Notes: generated from the letters alone by a model not told the origin. 64,000 nt of DNA from Carnimonas bestiolae (GCF_051251125.1 NZ_JBPCZL010000006.1), one strand, 5' to 3'. Shown: positions 8,580 to 17,405, counted from the stretch's first letter. Translations and numbers: made by a program.

Positions 8580-9065
8580 TTAATGGGGCGAGTGGTCATC
8601 CTTCTTGTGTTCGATGAATTCGCCTTCGATGGTGTCGCCGCTGGAAGCGTGCGCATCATCGTTGGCAGCACGACTTTCGCCGTCGTAGGTGCCACGTGCG
8701 CCGCGATCGGCTCTAGGGTTGTATATCTCCACCGGCGGCTTGCCCATCAGCTTGCGGCTGATTAGCGGAATTAGCGCAATCACCCCCAGCAGATCGCTAA
8801 TAGGGCCAGGCATGAGTAGCAAAAATCCCGCGATCACTGAGGAACCGCCCTTAATAACGTCGGCTTTGTTGACCTGACCAGTGGCCATGCCTTGCTGAAT
8901 ATTGCGTAGCGATCCAATACCTTGGCGCTTTATCAGCTGTGAGCCGATGAATCCAGTGATCACGATCAAGAGCAGTGTGGGCAGCAGGCCAATAGCGTGA
9001 CCCAGCATGAGTAGCGCGACAATATCGACAATAAAGTAAACAAGAGGAAGTAATAAAATGGGCAT
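8580..9065 (-). CDS. fxsA: FxsA family membrane protein
   Basis: FxsA is a small cytoplasmic-membrane protein. In E. coli its overproduction suppresses phage T7 exclusion by the F plasmid; its native job is unclear. This 161-residue product opens with hydrophobic segments (LLLPLVYFIVDIVALLMLG, then a second ending GFIGSQLIKRQG near residue 50). A further hydrophobic stretch around residues 75-100 contains the conserved LMPGPISDLLG, and the tail is charged and histidine-rich. Its position just upstream of groES is common in gammaproteobacteria. It has its own terminator, so it is probably not part of the heat-shock transcript. Confidence 0.88.
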   Translation of the reverse strand: MPILLLPLVYFIVDIVALLMLGHAIGLLPTLLLIVITGFIGSQLIKRQGIGSLRNIQQGMATGQVNKADVIKGGSSVIAGFLLLMPGPISDLLGVIALIPLISRKLMGKPPVEIYNPRADRGARGTYDGESRAANDDAHASSGDTIEGEFIEHKKDDHSPH

Positions 9066-9146
9066 GAAAAACGTCCGTGCGTTACTTGGGATTGTGGTGA
9101 TTTTGGGCCATGGGCGTATTTTTTCAATGGAAAGGTGGCGTGTAGC

Positions 9147-9177
9147 AAAAAAAGAGCGCTGATCAAAATGCGCTCTT
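9147..9177 (-). terminator. Terminator of the ComEA-like gene
   Basis: On the minus strand AAGAGCGC and GCGCTCTT form an 8-bp stem around a 10-nt loop, followed by five or more T residues. It lies between the stop of the 9301-9615 gene and the fxsA start. The 120 bp between this hairpin and the gene show nothing else. Confidence 0.85.
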
Positions 9178-9300
9178 AGCGACGCAGCGAAGCTTCAGGT
9201 GCGCAACGCTTTTCTGTCGCGAGGCGTGCTATTGCCCCGCGGGGTGGTCGGTGCCGATGCCTATGGTGGTGCGGCGAGCGGCGCTTGCGATAGTAAAGGG

Positions 9301-9615
9301 CTAGCTCTTGGGCGTTGCCGCGGGAGATGACTTTACTGACGTTTTCGGTGACGCGTTAAATTCGAGGTGCTTTTCCAGCTTCTTGACGGTGGCTGAACCA
9401 ATGCCACTAACGCGCGCCAGGTCTTCACTGTCGACGAAGGGGCCGTTGGCATCGCGCTCGGCAATAATGGCGTCGGCTTTCGCTTTACCAATGCCCGGTA
9501 GCGCGACCAGTTCGCTAACGTTGGCACTGTTGATATCGATGGTTTGCGGGGCAGCGAGTGCAAGGGTGGATGCGACTAACAGCGAATAAAGAGAGGCGGC
9601 TAACCAGTTTTTCAT
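9301..9615 (-). CDS. ComEA-like helix-hairpin-helix protein
   Basis: This 104-residue protein has a cleavable-looking signal peptide (MKNWLAASLYSLLVASTLAL, probably cut after ALA-A). A helix-hairpin-helix pair follows: IDINSANVSELVALPGIGKA near residue 26 and LARVSGIGSATVKKLEKHL near 67. The tail is rich in Ser, Pro and Lys. ComEA-type proteins bind DNA in the periplasm during natural transformation, but short soluble versions are widespread in bacteria not known to be competent. GGAG lies 8-9 nt before the chosen ATG; a longer upstream frame exists but lacks the signal peptide. No other competence genes are in the window. Confidence 0.85.
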   Translation of the reverse strand: MKNWLAASLYSLLVASTLALAAPQTIDINSANVSELVALPGIGKAKADAIIAERDANGPFVDSEDLARVSGIGSATVKKLEKHLEFNASPKTSVKSSPAATPKS

Positions 9616-9871
9616 ATGCAGCTCCAGAGAGGGTGTGAGAGGGCAATCATTAGCAATTGCCCTGCGCTGGAGTATCGGTCGCTGCGGCCGATTTTTTAGT
9701 ATGCTGTCGATAAACGCAGTCGCTAGCGCTTGGCAATAAGCTACTGCACAGGTATAAACAGGCCCCATCAATTGTATGCTCAGGTTCAGCCGCTGCCGTT
9801 TGCGAGTTTTTGACGGCCATCGCGCGGGTGATAGCAATACAGCGCTTTCAGTCAATTTAAAGGATTAGATT

Positions 9872-10579
9872 ATGCATTCTCCGCTGATAGTGGCGCTCGA
9901 CTTCTCCACGCTTGACGATGCGCTTGAAATAGCGGATCAGCTCGATCCTTCAGTGTGCCGCGTTAAGGTGGGAAAGGAGCTATTTACGCGTGAAGGGCCG
10001 CTAATGCTACGCGCGCTCCATAACCGCGGCTTCGATGTATTCCTGGACCTTAAATTTCACGACATTCCAAACACAGTGGCCAATGCCGTACTGGCCGCTG
10101 CCGAGCAGGGCGTGTGGATGGTCAACGTGCACGCCATGGGCGGTCGTCGCATGATGGAAGCCGCCGCAGATGCGCTGGCACGTAACAACATGGCGACTCA
10201 TCTGATCGCGGTGACGGTGCTGACAAGTCTGGCGGGCAACGAACTGGCCGAAGTAGGGGTAAGCGCATCGATCGACGAGCAGGTCGAGCAACTGGCGCAA
10301 CTGGCGCAATCGTCGGGCATGGAAGGGATTGTCTGTTCTGCACGTGAGGCGCGGCGAGTGCGTCAGGTGTGCGGTAACAAATTCTTTAAAGTAACGCCGG
10401 GCATCCGCCCTAAATCATCCGCGGCCAACGATCAGCAGCGCATTACCACGCCTTCGCAAGCGCTACATGATGGCAGTACGCACCTGGTGGTTGGGCGTCC
10501 CATTACTGGCGCCGAAAGTCCCTCTGACGCGGTAGCGGATATTCTTGAGCAGATCAGATTCAAGCCGGGCAAAGCGTAA
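9872..10579 (+). CDS. pyrF: Orotidine-5'-phosphate decarboxylase
   Basis: PyrF converts OMP to UMP, the last step of de novo pyrimidine synthesis. The 235-residue TIM-barrel protein shows ALDFSTLDDAL at its start, the catalytic DLKFHDIPNTV (Asp-Lys-x-x-Asp) near residue 59, and a phosphate-binding end VVGRPITGA near 207. AAAGGA lies 7-8 nt before the ATG. It converges with lapB, only 27 nt apart, whereas in many relatives lapA-lapB-pyrF run in one direction. Confidence 0.96.
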   Translation: MHSPLIVALDFSTLDDALEIADQLDPSVCRVKVGKELFTREGPLMLRALHNRGFDVFLDLKFHDIPNTVANAVLAAAEQGVWMVNVHAMGGRRMMEAAADALARNNMATHLIAVTVLTSLAGNELAEVGVSASIDEQVEQLAQLAQSSGMEGIVCSAREARRVRQVCGNKFFKVTPGIRPKSSAANDQQRITTPSQALHDGSTHLVVGRPITGAESPSDAVADILEQIRFKPGKA

Positions 10580-10606
10580 TACTGGCCTGATGGAGCCTTG
10601 TGTGGA

Positions 10607-11809
10607 TCAAGGCCGCGATGGAAGTTTGGGCAGCGCGGATTCATTGGTGGGTTTCACTGTTTCCCACTGATGGCACTGCGGACAATGCCAATACGACACC
10701 TGCGCAGAAAAACCGCAGTGGCGGCACAAGTAGCGGGGCTCATGTCGTGTTAACGCATCCAGGTGGTGACGCAGGCCGCTTAGGTACGGTCGACCGCCAT
10801 CTTTTTCACTGAGCTGACAGCACAGTTCAGTCAGTTTGCTTATCCCTCGCGCAGTAGGAAAAACGTCCATCTGAGCGTTCAGCCAGCGAGCCGTCGATCT
10901 GACACCGTACTCGGGCAGCATCTTTTCAGCCCGCAGCAGTATTAACGTGCTGCTGGGGTGTTGTTCAAGCAGCTCATCCAACTGTTCGATCAGGCCGTCC
11001 CGATCTCTTAGATGCTCGTAAGCAGCGCTGAGATTATCAAGAATCAGTGGAATGAATTCGCGATCCAGTTCGGCAATGCGCGCCAGAATTTTCAGCTCGT
11101 CTCGGTATCGTCCCTGCTCATTGGCGTGCTGTGCTGCTAGCCAATTCACTCGGATGCTGTCGGGGCAGATAGCGCGGGCGCGCTTGAGATGGTGGGCTTT
11201 CTGTACCTGATTGCCGCGGCCGCGTAGCTCTTCGATCAATTCGCAGTGCCAGTTGGCGGCCGCTCGTTTAAGCAGAGGGTCCGCAAGCAGTTTTCGATTG
11301 CTGATATCCAGCGCCTGCTGCCATTCTCGTTCTTGTTCGAACAGTACAATCAGCAAGCGTTTGGCGGCGTAATCGAGCTCTTGACTTGGGCGATCGTTAA
11401 TCAGTGATTTAAGCAGGTGTTCGGCACGATCCAGCAATCCCAGGCGCTGGAAGTCCTGCGCCAGCTCTAGCACTACCTGCTGATTCTGTGACTTCGTTAG
11501 CGCCGGCCGGCCGAGCAGATTTTGGTGAATCTTGACGGCGCGATCAGCCTCTCCGCGACTGCGAAAAAGTCGACCCAACATGATGTGCGTGTCGATGGTG
11601 GCGCTGGTCACTTCCAGTGTTGTGGAAAGCGCCTCGACATCGTGATCGGGCTGGTCGGCGAGCAGAAAGTGCAGCCCGGCGACGTAATCCCTTGAGAGCT
11701 CAGAGGGGCGAGCCGGTGAGTGGGAAGGGCGCTGAGCGCTGCGACGTCCTAACCACCAGCCGATAGCCAGTGCTACTACCAAGAAGGAATAGAGTAGCAC
11801 CTCGTACAT
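10607..11809 (-). CDS. lapB: Lipopolysaccharide assembly protein LapB
   Basis: LapB is an inner-membrane TPR protein that coordinates LPS assembly and promotes FtsH-mediated turnover of LpxC. The 400-residue product has one N-terminal membrane segment (VLLYSFLVVALAIGWWLG), a long tetratricopeptide region, and a C-terminal rubredoxin-like metal site with two C-x2-C pairs (CRHC and CPQC near residues 365-380). The length matches the family. The ATG directly abuts the lapA stop, indicating translational coupling. Confidence 0.94.
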   Translation of the reverse strand: MYEVLLYSFLVVALAIGWWLGRRSAQRPSHSPARPSELSRDYVAGLHFLLADQPDHDVEALSTTLEVTSATIDTHIMLGRLFRSRGEADRAVKIHQNLLGRPALTKSQNQQVVLELAQDFQRLGLLDRAEHLLKSLINDRPSQELDYAAKRLLIVLFEQEREWQQALDISNRKLLADPLLKRAAANWHCELIEELRGRGNQVQKAHHLKRARAICPDSIRVNWLAAQHANEQGRYRDELKILARIAELDREFIPLILDNLSAAYEHLRDRDGLIEQLDELLEQHPSSTLILLRAEKMLPEYGVRSTARWLNAQMDVFPTARGISKLTELCCQLSEKDGGRPYLSGLRHHLDALTRHEPRYLCRHCGFSAQVSYWHCPQCHQWETVKPTNESALPKLPSRP

Positions 11810-12115
11810 TTAGCGCTGTTCCTGAACGCCTTGCTTCTTCAGCTGGTCGATTTCTGCCTGCTTGACCTTAACGTCCTTGCGAGCACCAGCGAGGCGGGTG
11901 CGCAAACGCACGTACATGCCGGTCATGGCGAGCATGCCGAGAATGACACCCACCACCAGACTAAGCAGTAGCCAAAGTGCCAGTGAAGCCTCGGGAAGCT
12001 TGGCCCAGATGATATCGAGCGGAATTTCCTGCTGATTGCGAATGCTGAACAGAATACCGAGCAGTGCAACGACGATGGCGATAATCGCCAGCACTAGGGT
12101 TTTTAACCAACGCAT
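11810..12115 (-). CDS. lapA: Lipopolysaccharide assembly protein LapA
   Basis: LapA is the small inner-membrane partner of LapB (DUF1049 family). The 101 residues form two membrane helices (about residues 5-25 and 42-65) with the conserved SIRNQQEIPLDI between them and a charged cytoplasmic coiled segment at the end (VKQAEIDQLKKQG). It lies between ihfB (105 nt upstream) and lapB (directly abutting), all on the minus strand, so the three are probably one operon. Confidence 0.92.
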   Translation of the reverse strand: MRWLKTLVLAIIAIVVALLGILFSIRNQQEIPLDIIWAKLPEASLALWLLLSLVVGVILGMLAMTGMYVRLRTRLAGARKDVKVKQAEIDQLKKQGVQEQR

Positions 12116-12220
12116 GAAAAAGGGTTCCTCTTGCAGTTAGCCGACGTTCGCGGCGTTGCTGATCATACTATTCTATCAGCAGCGCAGGGTAGGTGGGGAA
12201 TCATTGGTGGAATGTCACCG

Positions 12221-12517
12221 TTAGTAGCCAAGCGTGCGGCTGGCGTTCACCTGCTCACGTAGCTCTTTACCTGGTTTGAAGTGAGGTACAAACTTGCCTT
12301 CAAGAGGTACTGAGTCACCCGTTTTGGGGTTGCGGCCAACACGCGGCTCTCGGTAGTGCAGCGAAAAGCTGCCGAATCCCCGAATTTCGACGCGCCCACC
12401 ACTGGCCAAGGCATTGGTAATATCATCGAGAATCAAGCGTACCGCAGCTTCTACCTCTCGTGCAGAAAGGTCGGGATGTTGAGCGGCAATCTGTTCAATT
12501 AACTCCGATTTGGTCAT
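12221..12517 (-). CDS. ihfB: Integration host factor subunit beta
   Basis: IHF-beta pairs with IHF-alpha to bind and sharply bend DNA at sites matching WATCAANNNNTTR. It serves recombination, transcription and CRISPR spacer integration. The 98-residue product has the HU-fold features MTKSELIEQIAAQHP, RVEIRGFGSFSLHYR near residue 42, and the intercalating-arm GRNPKTGDSV near 61. It normally follows rpsA directly; here it is 7.5 kb away on the opposite strand. This matters because the CRISPR leader at 22740 carries a perfect IHF consensus. Confidence 0.95.
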   Translation of the reverse strand: MTKSELIEQIAAQHPDLSAREVEAAVRLILDDITNALASGGRVEIRGFGSFSLHYREPRVGRNPKTGDSVPLEGKFVPHFKPGKELREQVNASRTLGY

Positions 12518-12754
12518 CGAATTGCTCTCCAGACGTTTGATGTGCCTGCCCGACAGGCAAGCTGTTGTTCTTCTACTTGTTTGTGCTGTACGTGAGGCTC
12601 TCGAGGATTCAGCATAGCCTTGGTATCGGCGAAAAACAATTTACGCAAAAACAATCGATTAGCAGATCGTTCCGACACGCGTTTGTTAATCTTCGTATAC
12701 TGCGTGCCGATAACTGATTGTTGACTGCTCGTATGGCGAGCTGAGGACCCTGAA

Positions 12755-13033
12755 GTGATAGATGAAACCACTCGTAAACGACTGCGCTGGCACTCTCGCC
12801 GTGGCATGTGGGAGCTCGACATGCTGCTGGTGCCGTTCTTCGATCATTGCTTTGATTCGCTAAGTGCTGCGGATCAGCATGACTATTGGCAGTTGCTGCA
12901 AGGTGAGGATCAGGAACTGTTCATGTGGTTGATGCGCAGGGAACCGTGCGCTAATCCCGCGCTGCAACCTATCGTTGATCGCATTACCGACTTTGCCCGC
13001 GATCAGCACACCTCCAATGTTCGGCCCGTCTAA
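12755..13033 (+). CDS. sdhE: SdhE-type FAD assembly factor
   Basis: SdhE promotes covalent FAD attachment to the flavoprotein subunits of succinate dehydrogenase and fumarate reductase. The 92-residue product carries the diagnostic RRGMWELD (RGxxE) motif near residue 15, followed by the small helical bundle typical of the family (VPFFDHCFDSLSAADQ, FMWLMRR). The start is a GTG; GAGGACCCTGAA lies upstream. It overlaps the ygfX-like gene by 17 nt, the usual sdhE-ygfX pairing. Confidence 0.93.
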   Translation: MIDETTRKRLRWHSRRGMWELDMLLVPFFDHCFDSLSAADQHDYWQLLQGEDQELFMWLMRREPCANPALQPIVDRITDFARDQHTSNVRPV

Positions 13034-13361
13034 ATACGCTTACTGGTCAGGATTGCTGCTCGCGCTACTGTGTTCGGCGCTGGTGGCAGTCTGGTGTCAC
13101 TGGGCGCTTGGGGGAGCGGTGCTGCTGCTGCTCGCCCATGAAGCCAAGCGTGAGTCACGCACGCAGCTGCCGTCGATGTGCTGGGACGAGCGCACCCAGC
13201 GCTGGCTCGATGCGTCGGGCAATGAAGTGGTGATGAAGGCGCTGCGCGTTGGGCCAGCCATTATCGGCGTGCGTTGCAACGGTAATACCGTGTGGCTGTG
13301 GCCCGATAGCGCCCCCCCCGAGCTGCTTTGGCAACTGCGTCGCTCGCTATGCTGTCGATGA
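13017..13361 (+). CDS. YgfX-like small membrane protein
   Basis: This 114-residue protein has two adjacent hydrophobic segments near the N-terminus (GLLLALLCSALVAVWCHW and GGAVLLLLAHEA) and then a soluble domain with a WDERTQRWLD stretch and tryptophans near the end. That layout, and its position overlapping sdhE, match the YgfX family. In some enterobacteria YgfX has been linked to cell-division toxicity; that role is unproven here. The ATG at 13017 lies inside sdhE, so it is probably translationally coupled. Confidence 0.72.
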   Translation: MFGPSKYAYWSGLLLALLCSALVAVWCHWALGGAVLLLLAHEAKRESRTQLPSMCWDERTQRWLDASGNEVVMKALRVGPAIIGVRCNGNTVWLWPDSAPPELLWQLRRSLCCR

Positions 13362-13397
13362 GTGGTCGGTGGTGGCCACAGGGTGTGATCAACGTGC

Positions 13398-14519
13398 TCA
13401 GGACGATGGCGTGTTGTGGCCATCTTCGATTAGATGCGCACGGTGGGCGCGCCGGCTCAGGCGGCGGCTGGGCAAGCGTCGCACTGTATTGAGCGTTGTA
13501 ATCAGTCGCTCGGTGGCGATCGCCAGTTCGCGATTCAGCCATAGATAACCGCTGGGACTGTATAGCCAACGCCCGTTTTGCGTCTGGCAGTGCAGCGCGC
13601 GTTCTGCATAGCGCTGCAGTGAGAACGGCGTTACCTTGGCGGTAATCGGTTGCCCGGTGCGCACCTGGTGGGCAACGACTGAAAGTTGCTCGGAAAGCGT
13701 GCGTTGCTCATCGCGCAACCCCTCCAACTGTTCGACCACTTCATAACCGTCACGCGTGTCCCACAAGGTTTCTTGTAACAGCTCCACCGTCGAGATCATG
13801 CGTTGTTCGGTCAGCAATATATCTGCCAGCGTGTTGCGCTTGATGTCTCCTTCCTGATGTACCGCATCGCTCAGCGAGCGCTGGGTAGCAAACTGCGCGC
13901 TCACGGTTTTGATCATTTTGAGCTTCAGTTCACTGTCGAACGTAGAGTCGGTGATGCATATCTGATACAGCCGATTGAGCTTGTCGATATTGTCAGCAAG
14001 CAGGAATCGAGCGGCATCGGTGGCGCGCTGCGGTAGCACCAGCGCAGTCACCAAAATGGCAACGCCGGTGCCTACCAGCACGTTAATCGCTCGCCAAATC
14101 CCGATGGTAATGTCGGGATCGTTATCGCCCACCACAGTAACTAGCGAAATGCTAAACATCAGGGCGCTATACCCGTGTCTAGAGGTAAAGGTGATGTAAA
14201 GCGCGAAACCGATCCCAATTAATGTCAGCACGTGCTGCAATAAGTTGTCGTGAATGAACAGCAATAGGGCAACGCCATAGAGCGCCCCTAAAAAGGTGCC
14301 CAGCAGGCGCTGAAGACCCTTGATAACCACGCCGCCCACATGGGGTAGGCTGCCCATCACCATCACGGCGCTGACGAGCGTCCAACTGCCGTAGGGAACA
14401 TCGAACAGGTAAAGAAGGGCAAACAGTATCGCCAGCGCTATCACTGAGCGCAGTACGTGCACCGCCTGGCGGTGACGATAGATAAAAAAGGCGTCTCTGA
14501 AGGGGTTTGATAATGTCAT
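13398..14519 (-). CDS. FUSC-family inner-membrane protein
   Basis: This 373-residue protein has an N-terminal membrane block of about six helices (residues 20-165) with PYGSWTLVSAVMVMGS and RLLGTFLGALYGV, the typical fusaric acid resistance/aromatic efflux signature. A mostly helical cytoplasmic region follows. The family includes YccS-like proteins and aromatic-acid exporters; the substrate is unknown. ATG at 14519 was chosen because GGTGGG lies upstream; an in-frame GTG at 14546 is an alternative. No membrane-fusion partner gene is adjacent, so a full AaeAB-like pump cannot be claimed. Confidence 0.78.
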   Translation of the reverse strand: MTLSNPFRDAFFIYRHRQAVHVLRSVIALAILFALLYLFDVPYGSWTLVSAVMVMGSLPHVGGVVIKGLQRLLGTFLGALYGVALLLFIHDNLLQHVLTLIGIGFALYITFTSRHGYSALMFSISLVTVVGDNDPDITIGIWRAINVLVGTGVAILVTALVLPQRATDAARFLLADNIDKLNRLYQICITDSTFDSELKLKMIKTVSAQFATQRSLSDAVHQEGDIKRNTLADILLTEQRMISTVELLQETLWDTRDGYEVVEQLEGLRDEQRTLSEQLSVVAHQVRTGQPITAKVTPFSLQRYAERALHCQTQNGRWLYSPSGYLWLNRELAIATERLITTLNTVRRLPSRRLSRRAHRAHLIEDGHNTPSS

Positions 14520-14610
14520 GCTCACTACCCACCATAGCGCCGTCACGGTACCGCGCTGTTAATGTTTAGGCGCCGGTGCAAGGTGGGTAGCGGGGGACAC
14601 GGCGGCCAGT

Positions 14611-15525
14611 TTAGGTAGCACTATTCCATGTAATTCCCGCCGAGCCCACCTGTGCTTCAGCACCTAGCTCGAATGCGTGGTTGTTTCCGTCATGCCCTAG
14701 CGCCGCGCCGGTGAAGATCGGAATGCCCAGCGACGCTGTCCAGTCCTCGAATATCGGCGCCAGTTCGGGGGCGTCGCGCGGCCCTTCACAGCGAGTAAAC
14801 TCGCCTAGACAGATGGCCTTGATCTGGGTGGTATCCACGCTTTGCAGCAGCTGAACAAAACTTCTTTCCAGAGCGTAGAAGGCTTCTTGAATATCTTCCA
14901 ATAGTAGAATGGACGGTCCGCGCAATTGCAGTGCGGCGGGGGTGCCGCAGAGCGAGGCAAGCACCGTTAAATTGCCACCAGTCAACGTGCCATGAATGCG
15001 ATTGGCGGGGGCATTCGCAAGCGATAGATGGCCGGGCTTGCGCTGCACCGCCGCTTCGATCGAGGTGAGCGACTGCCAGCGTGGTGTTGCTGTCAGATCG
15101 TCGCTTTCCAGCGTGAGTCGATTCAGCTCGGTAGCGGTGCTGCCGTGGATGGCGCGCAAACCTTGCGCCGCAAACGCCACCAGCAGTGCAGTCACATCGG
15201 AATAGCCGATTAACGGAATTGAGCGCGCTCGCTCAAGGCGCGACCAGTCGATATGCTCGATCAATTGTGCCGCGCCGTAGCCTCCGCGAAGTACCCACAC
15301 TGCATCGATGTCGGGCTGCTCGAAGGCCCAGTACAGGTCTTGCAAGCGTTCGTCTACACGGCCGGCAAGATAGCGATAGCGATGGTTCAGGTGAGGGCTG
15401 AACACCGCCTCGATGCCCAGTGCCGTGAGGCGCTGTAGACACTGCTCGTAGGCAGCGGGGGGCGTCGCGCTGGAGGGCGAAATCACAGCGATCTTGCGTA
15501 GCGAGGGCCAAAGTTTGAGAGTCAT
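14611..15525 (-). CDS. ldcA: LD-carboxypeptidase (peptidase family S66)
   Basis: Members cleave the terminal D-alanine from murein tetrapeptides during peptidoglycan recycling in the cytoplasm. The 304-residue product has IAVISPSSATPP near the start, VLRGGYGAAQLIEHIDW near residue 82, and the catalytic-serine motif IPLIGYSDVTALL near 110. It also has HGSTATE and the later SILLLEDIQEAFYALERSF, with GAALGHDGNNH near the C-terminus. All are typical of LdcA. The chosen ATG drops 26 upstream in-frame residues that do not look like part of the fold. Confidence 0.9.
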   Translation of the reverse strand: MTLKLWPSLRKIAVISPSSATPPAAYEQCLQRLTALGIEAVFSPHLNHRYRYLAGRVDERLQDLYWAFEQPDIDAVWVLRGGYGAAQLIEHIDWSRLERARSIPLIGYSDVTALLVAFAAQGLRAIHGSTATELNRLTLESDDLTATPRWQSLTSIEAAVQRKPGHLSLANAPANRIHGTLTGGNLTVLASLCGTPAALQLRGPSILLLEDIQEAFYALERSFVQLLQSVDTTQIKAICLGEFTRCEGPRDAPELAPIFEDWTASLGIPIFTGAALGHDGNNHAFELGAEAQVGSAGITWNSAT

Positions 15526-15696
15526 ACAGCTATTCCGATGTTGACGAGTGGGTAAAGGGGGCACGGCAGCGTATTGCCTCGTCACGGCGTGGGGGTATTC
15601 CAAGGTCGCTCTGTATAGAGGACGTATGCACGCCCAAGCACCACTTGGATATCAGGGTTCTGGTAAACTTCATGGTCAGCCAAGGAGTAAAACACC

Positions 15697-15969
15697 ATGA
15701 GTGAAGAATATAGCGACGTTAGCGACAGTGCACGAATCGCTGCGTTACAGGTAGGCTTCGCGGCGCTGCTGGAGCTGGTAGGTCGCGATCATCCTGAAGT
15801 GCATTTTCGGGTCACTGAGTGTCTGCGTCAGTCGGGTGAGATGGCGGTTAATGCGCCGTACCGGCGCGGTTTTTCCGAGCTGACCGAAATGGTCGAGGCG
15901 CTTTCTGATCAGCGCTCGACTGCCAACCACCGTTCGCCAAACGACGAGCAAACGCATACCGATGGGTAG
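15697..15969 (+). CDS. Hypothetical protein, 90 residues
   Basis: I do not recognise this protein. AAGGAG lies 9 nt before the ATG, which is strong support for translation. The product looks soluble and alpha-helical, with an acidic start (MSEEYSDVSDSAR), a helix with LQVGFAALLELVG, and a disordered polar tail. It has no membrane segment and one Cys. It converges with the small membrane protein at 15976, 6 nt apart. Confidence 0.65.
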   Translation: MSEEYSDVSDSARIAALQVGFAALLELVGRDHPEVHFRVTECLRQSGEMAVNAPYRRGFSELTEMVEALSDQRSTANHRSPNDEQTHTDG

Positions 15970-15975
15970 TAGCGG

Positions 15976-16182
15976 CTAACTTCCCGACAGGTAGATAAGC
16001 GCCACACCGATAATCGCTGGCACCGTGGCGAGCAGGCATAGCAGCAGTAGTTTCCGCGTGGCTAACGATGGACGGCCGCGCAGGAAATGTATGATGTTGA
16101 GTGCCAGCAGGGCCAGCGTGGTGGCCATCGGCACGATGACACACAGCATTCCGAGGACGTAGTAAAAGTGTGATAAAGCCAC
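15976..16182 (-). CDS. Hypothetical two-helix membrane protein, 68 residues
   Basis: This short gene has a GTG start preceded by AAAGGAAGCACC, a good ribosome-binding site. The product is almost entirely two hydrophobic helices (MLCVIVPMATTLALLALNII and LLLLCLLATVPAIIGVALI) joined by a basic loop RGRPSLATRK, suggesting a small inner-membrane protein with the loop in the cytoplasm. I recognise no family. Confidence 0.6.
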   Translation of the reverse strand: MALSHFYYVLGMLCVIVPMATTLALLALNIIHFLRGRPSLATRKLLLLCLLATVPAIIGVALIYLSGS

Positions 16183-16327
16183 GGTGCTTCCTTTCTCTAA
16201 ATCGCGTTATTTTAGCGTGTCATTTCCTTCGCAACAGCCTTTGTTGCTTTCCTCAAAAAGCGTTTAAAAATCATTGGCTTGAAATTATATCGTATTGCCT
16301 TTCAGTTGGATCAGTTAGTTTTAAGCT

Positions 16328-16346
16328 CTCAATGATAATAATTCCC
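16328..16346 (+). promoter_or_regulatory. Candidate Fur box before the siderophore importer
   Basis: CTCAATGATAATAATTCCC matches the 19-bp Fur consensus at most positions of its central and right parts (ATGATAATxATTxxC). It lies about 75 nt before the binding-protein gene, over a likely -10 region (GATAAT). Iron-repressed control is expected for such operons. Confidence 0.55.
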
Positions 16347-16421
16347 GCCTAATATCATGGTGATCGCTCGGTGTTTTGCCGTTCGATCAAGCTGTTATTG
16401 CTTGGCTCATTGGGAACGCTC

Positions 16422-17405
16422 ATGAAACGACGCACATTTCTTGGTTCGGCTCTGTCGTGTTTGCTGGTATCTACCGTTGCTTCAGGGGCATTCCCCCGAA
16501 TCGCTCAGGCGGCTGACACCAAAAGCATCATTGATGCACGCGGCAGGCGTATTTCACTGGCGCAGGTGCCGCGTCGAATTGCGGCAATCTCGTATTCTGC
16601 GGTCGATATCGCGCTGGCTCTGGGCATCATGCCCGTGGCGTCTACGTACATGACGAAAGGGCGCGCTCCCGATTATCTGCTTGGTCTTACCGAAAAAATG
16701 ACCAATATAGGCCAGCGAGCGCGCGCTAATCTCGAGGTGCTGTCGAGCGTGCGCCCCGATGTCATTATTGCGATGCGTCGCTATACCGAAGGTCATGCGG
16801 CTCAGTTTGAAAAGATTGCGCCCTACATTGCCCTTAACATGGAGCTGCTTGAGGAGAGCTACTACGAGGTGGCGCAACTGGCGGCACTGCTGGGCCAGCC
16901 AGAACGCGGCGAAGCGCTCAATGAGGCATTCAGTCAGTTGCTGGTAGATATCGCGTCGCAGGTTCCTGCTGGTCATCAGCCGGGACCGCGTTTCCAGATC
17001 ATGTGGGGGGGCGACTCGCCGTTCTCGTTCTATGACGAAGCGACTCCTGCCAGCATCGCCAATACGCTGGGAGGTACCAATATCATGGGGCCGGAACCCA
17101 GCAACGGCCGTTTCGGCGCCGAAATTAGCCTCGAAGCCATGCTCGAAAAGGACCCTGAGGTGATCTTCGTGTACGACAGCGGCCCAGAGCGACCGCACGA
17201 GAGCAATCCCGTTTGGTCGATGCTGTCGGCGGTCAAAAATAACCGCGTGCATTATGTGGGCGATGCGTGGGTGGAAACCAATGGGCCTATCGCACGCGAG
17301 GTGGTGCTGCGGGAAGTCGCTCACTATTTCTATCCCGAGGCGTTCCCGGCCGTTGATACGCAAGCCATCGGGCGACGCTATATTCCCCAGACACTATGGC
17401 AGTAA
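16422..17405 (+). CDS. Iron-siderophore ABC transporter, periplasmic binding protein (FhuD-like)
   Basis: This 327-residue protein binds a ferric siderophore in the periplasm and hands it to the membrane permeases. It starts with MKRRTFLGSALSCLLVS and AFPRIAQAAD, a signal peptide with a Tat-like RR-x-F-L motif. The mature part has the class III binding-protein fold: DARGRRISL, PRRIAAISYSAVDIALALG, ANLEVLSSVRPDVIIA near residue 107, and DPEVIFVYDSG near 245. The single long linker helix is typical of FhuD/FecB. ATG at 16422 was preferred over an upstream ATG at 16371 because of the signal peptide. The gene overlaps the next permease by 10 nt. Confidence 0.9.
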   Translation: MKRRTFLGSALSCLLVSTVASGAFPRIAQAADTKSIIDARGRRISLAQVPRRIAAISYSAVDIALALGIMPVASTYMTKGRAPDYLLGLTEKMTNIGQRARANLEVLSSVRPDVIIAMRRYTEGHAAQFEKIAPYIALNMELLEESYYEVAQLAALLGQPERGEALNEAFSQLLVDIASQVPAGHQPGPRFQIMWGGDSPFSFYDEATPASIANTLGGTNIMGPEPSNGRFGAEISLEAMLEKDPEVIFVYDSGPERPHESNPVWSMLSAVKNNRVHYVGDAWVETNGPIAREVVLREVAHYFYPEAFPAVDTQAIGRRYIPQTLWQ

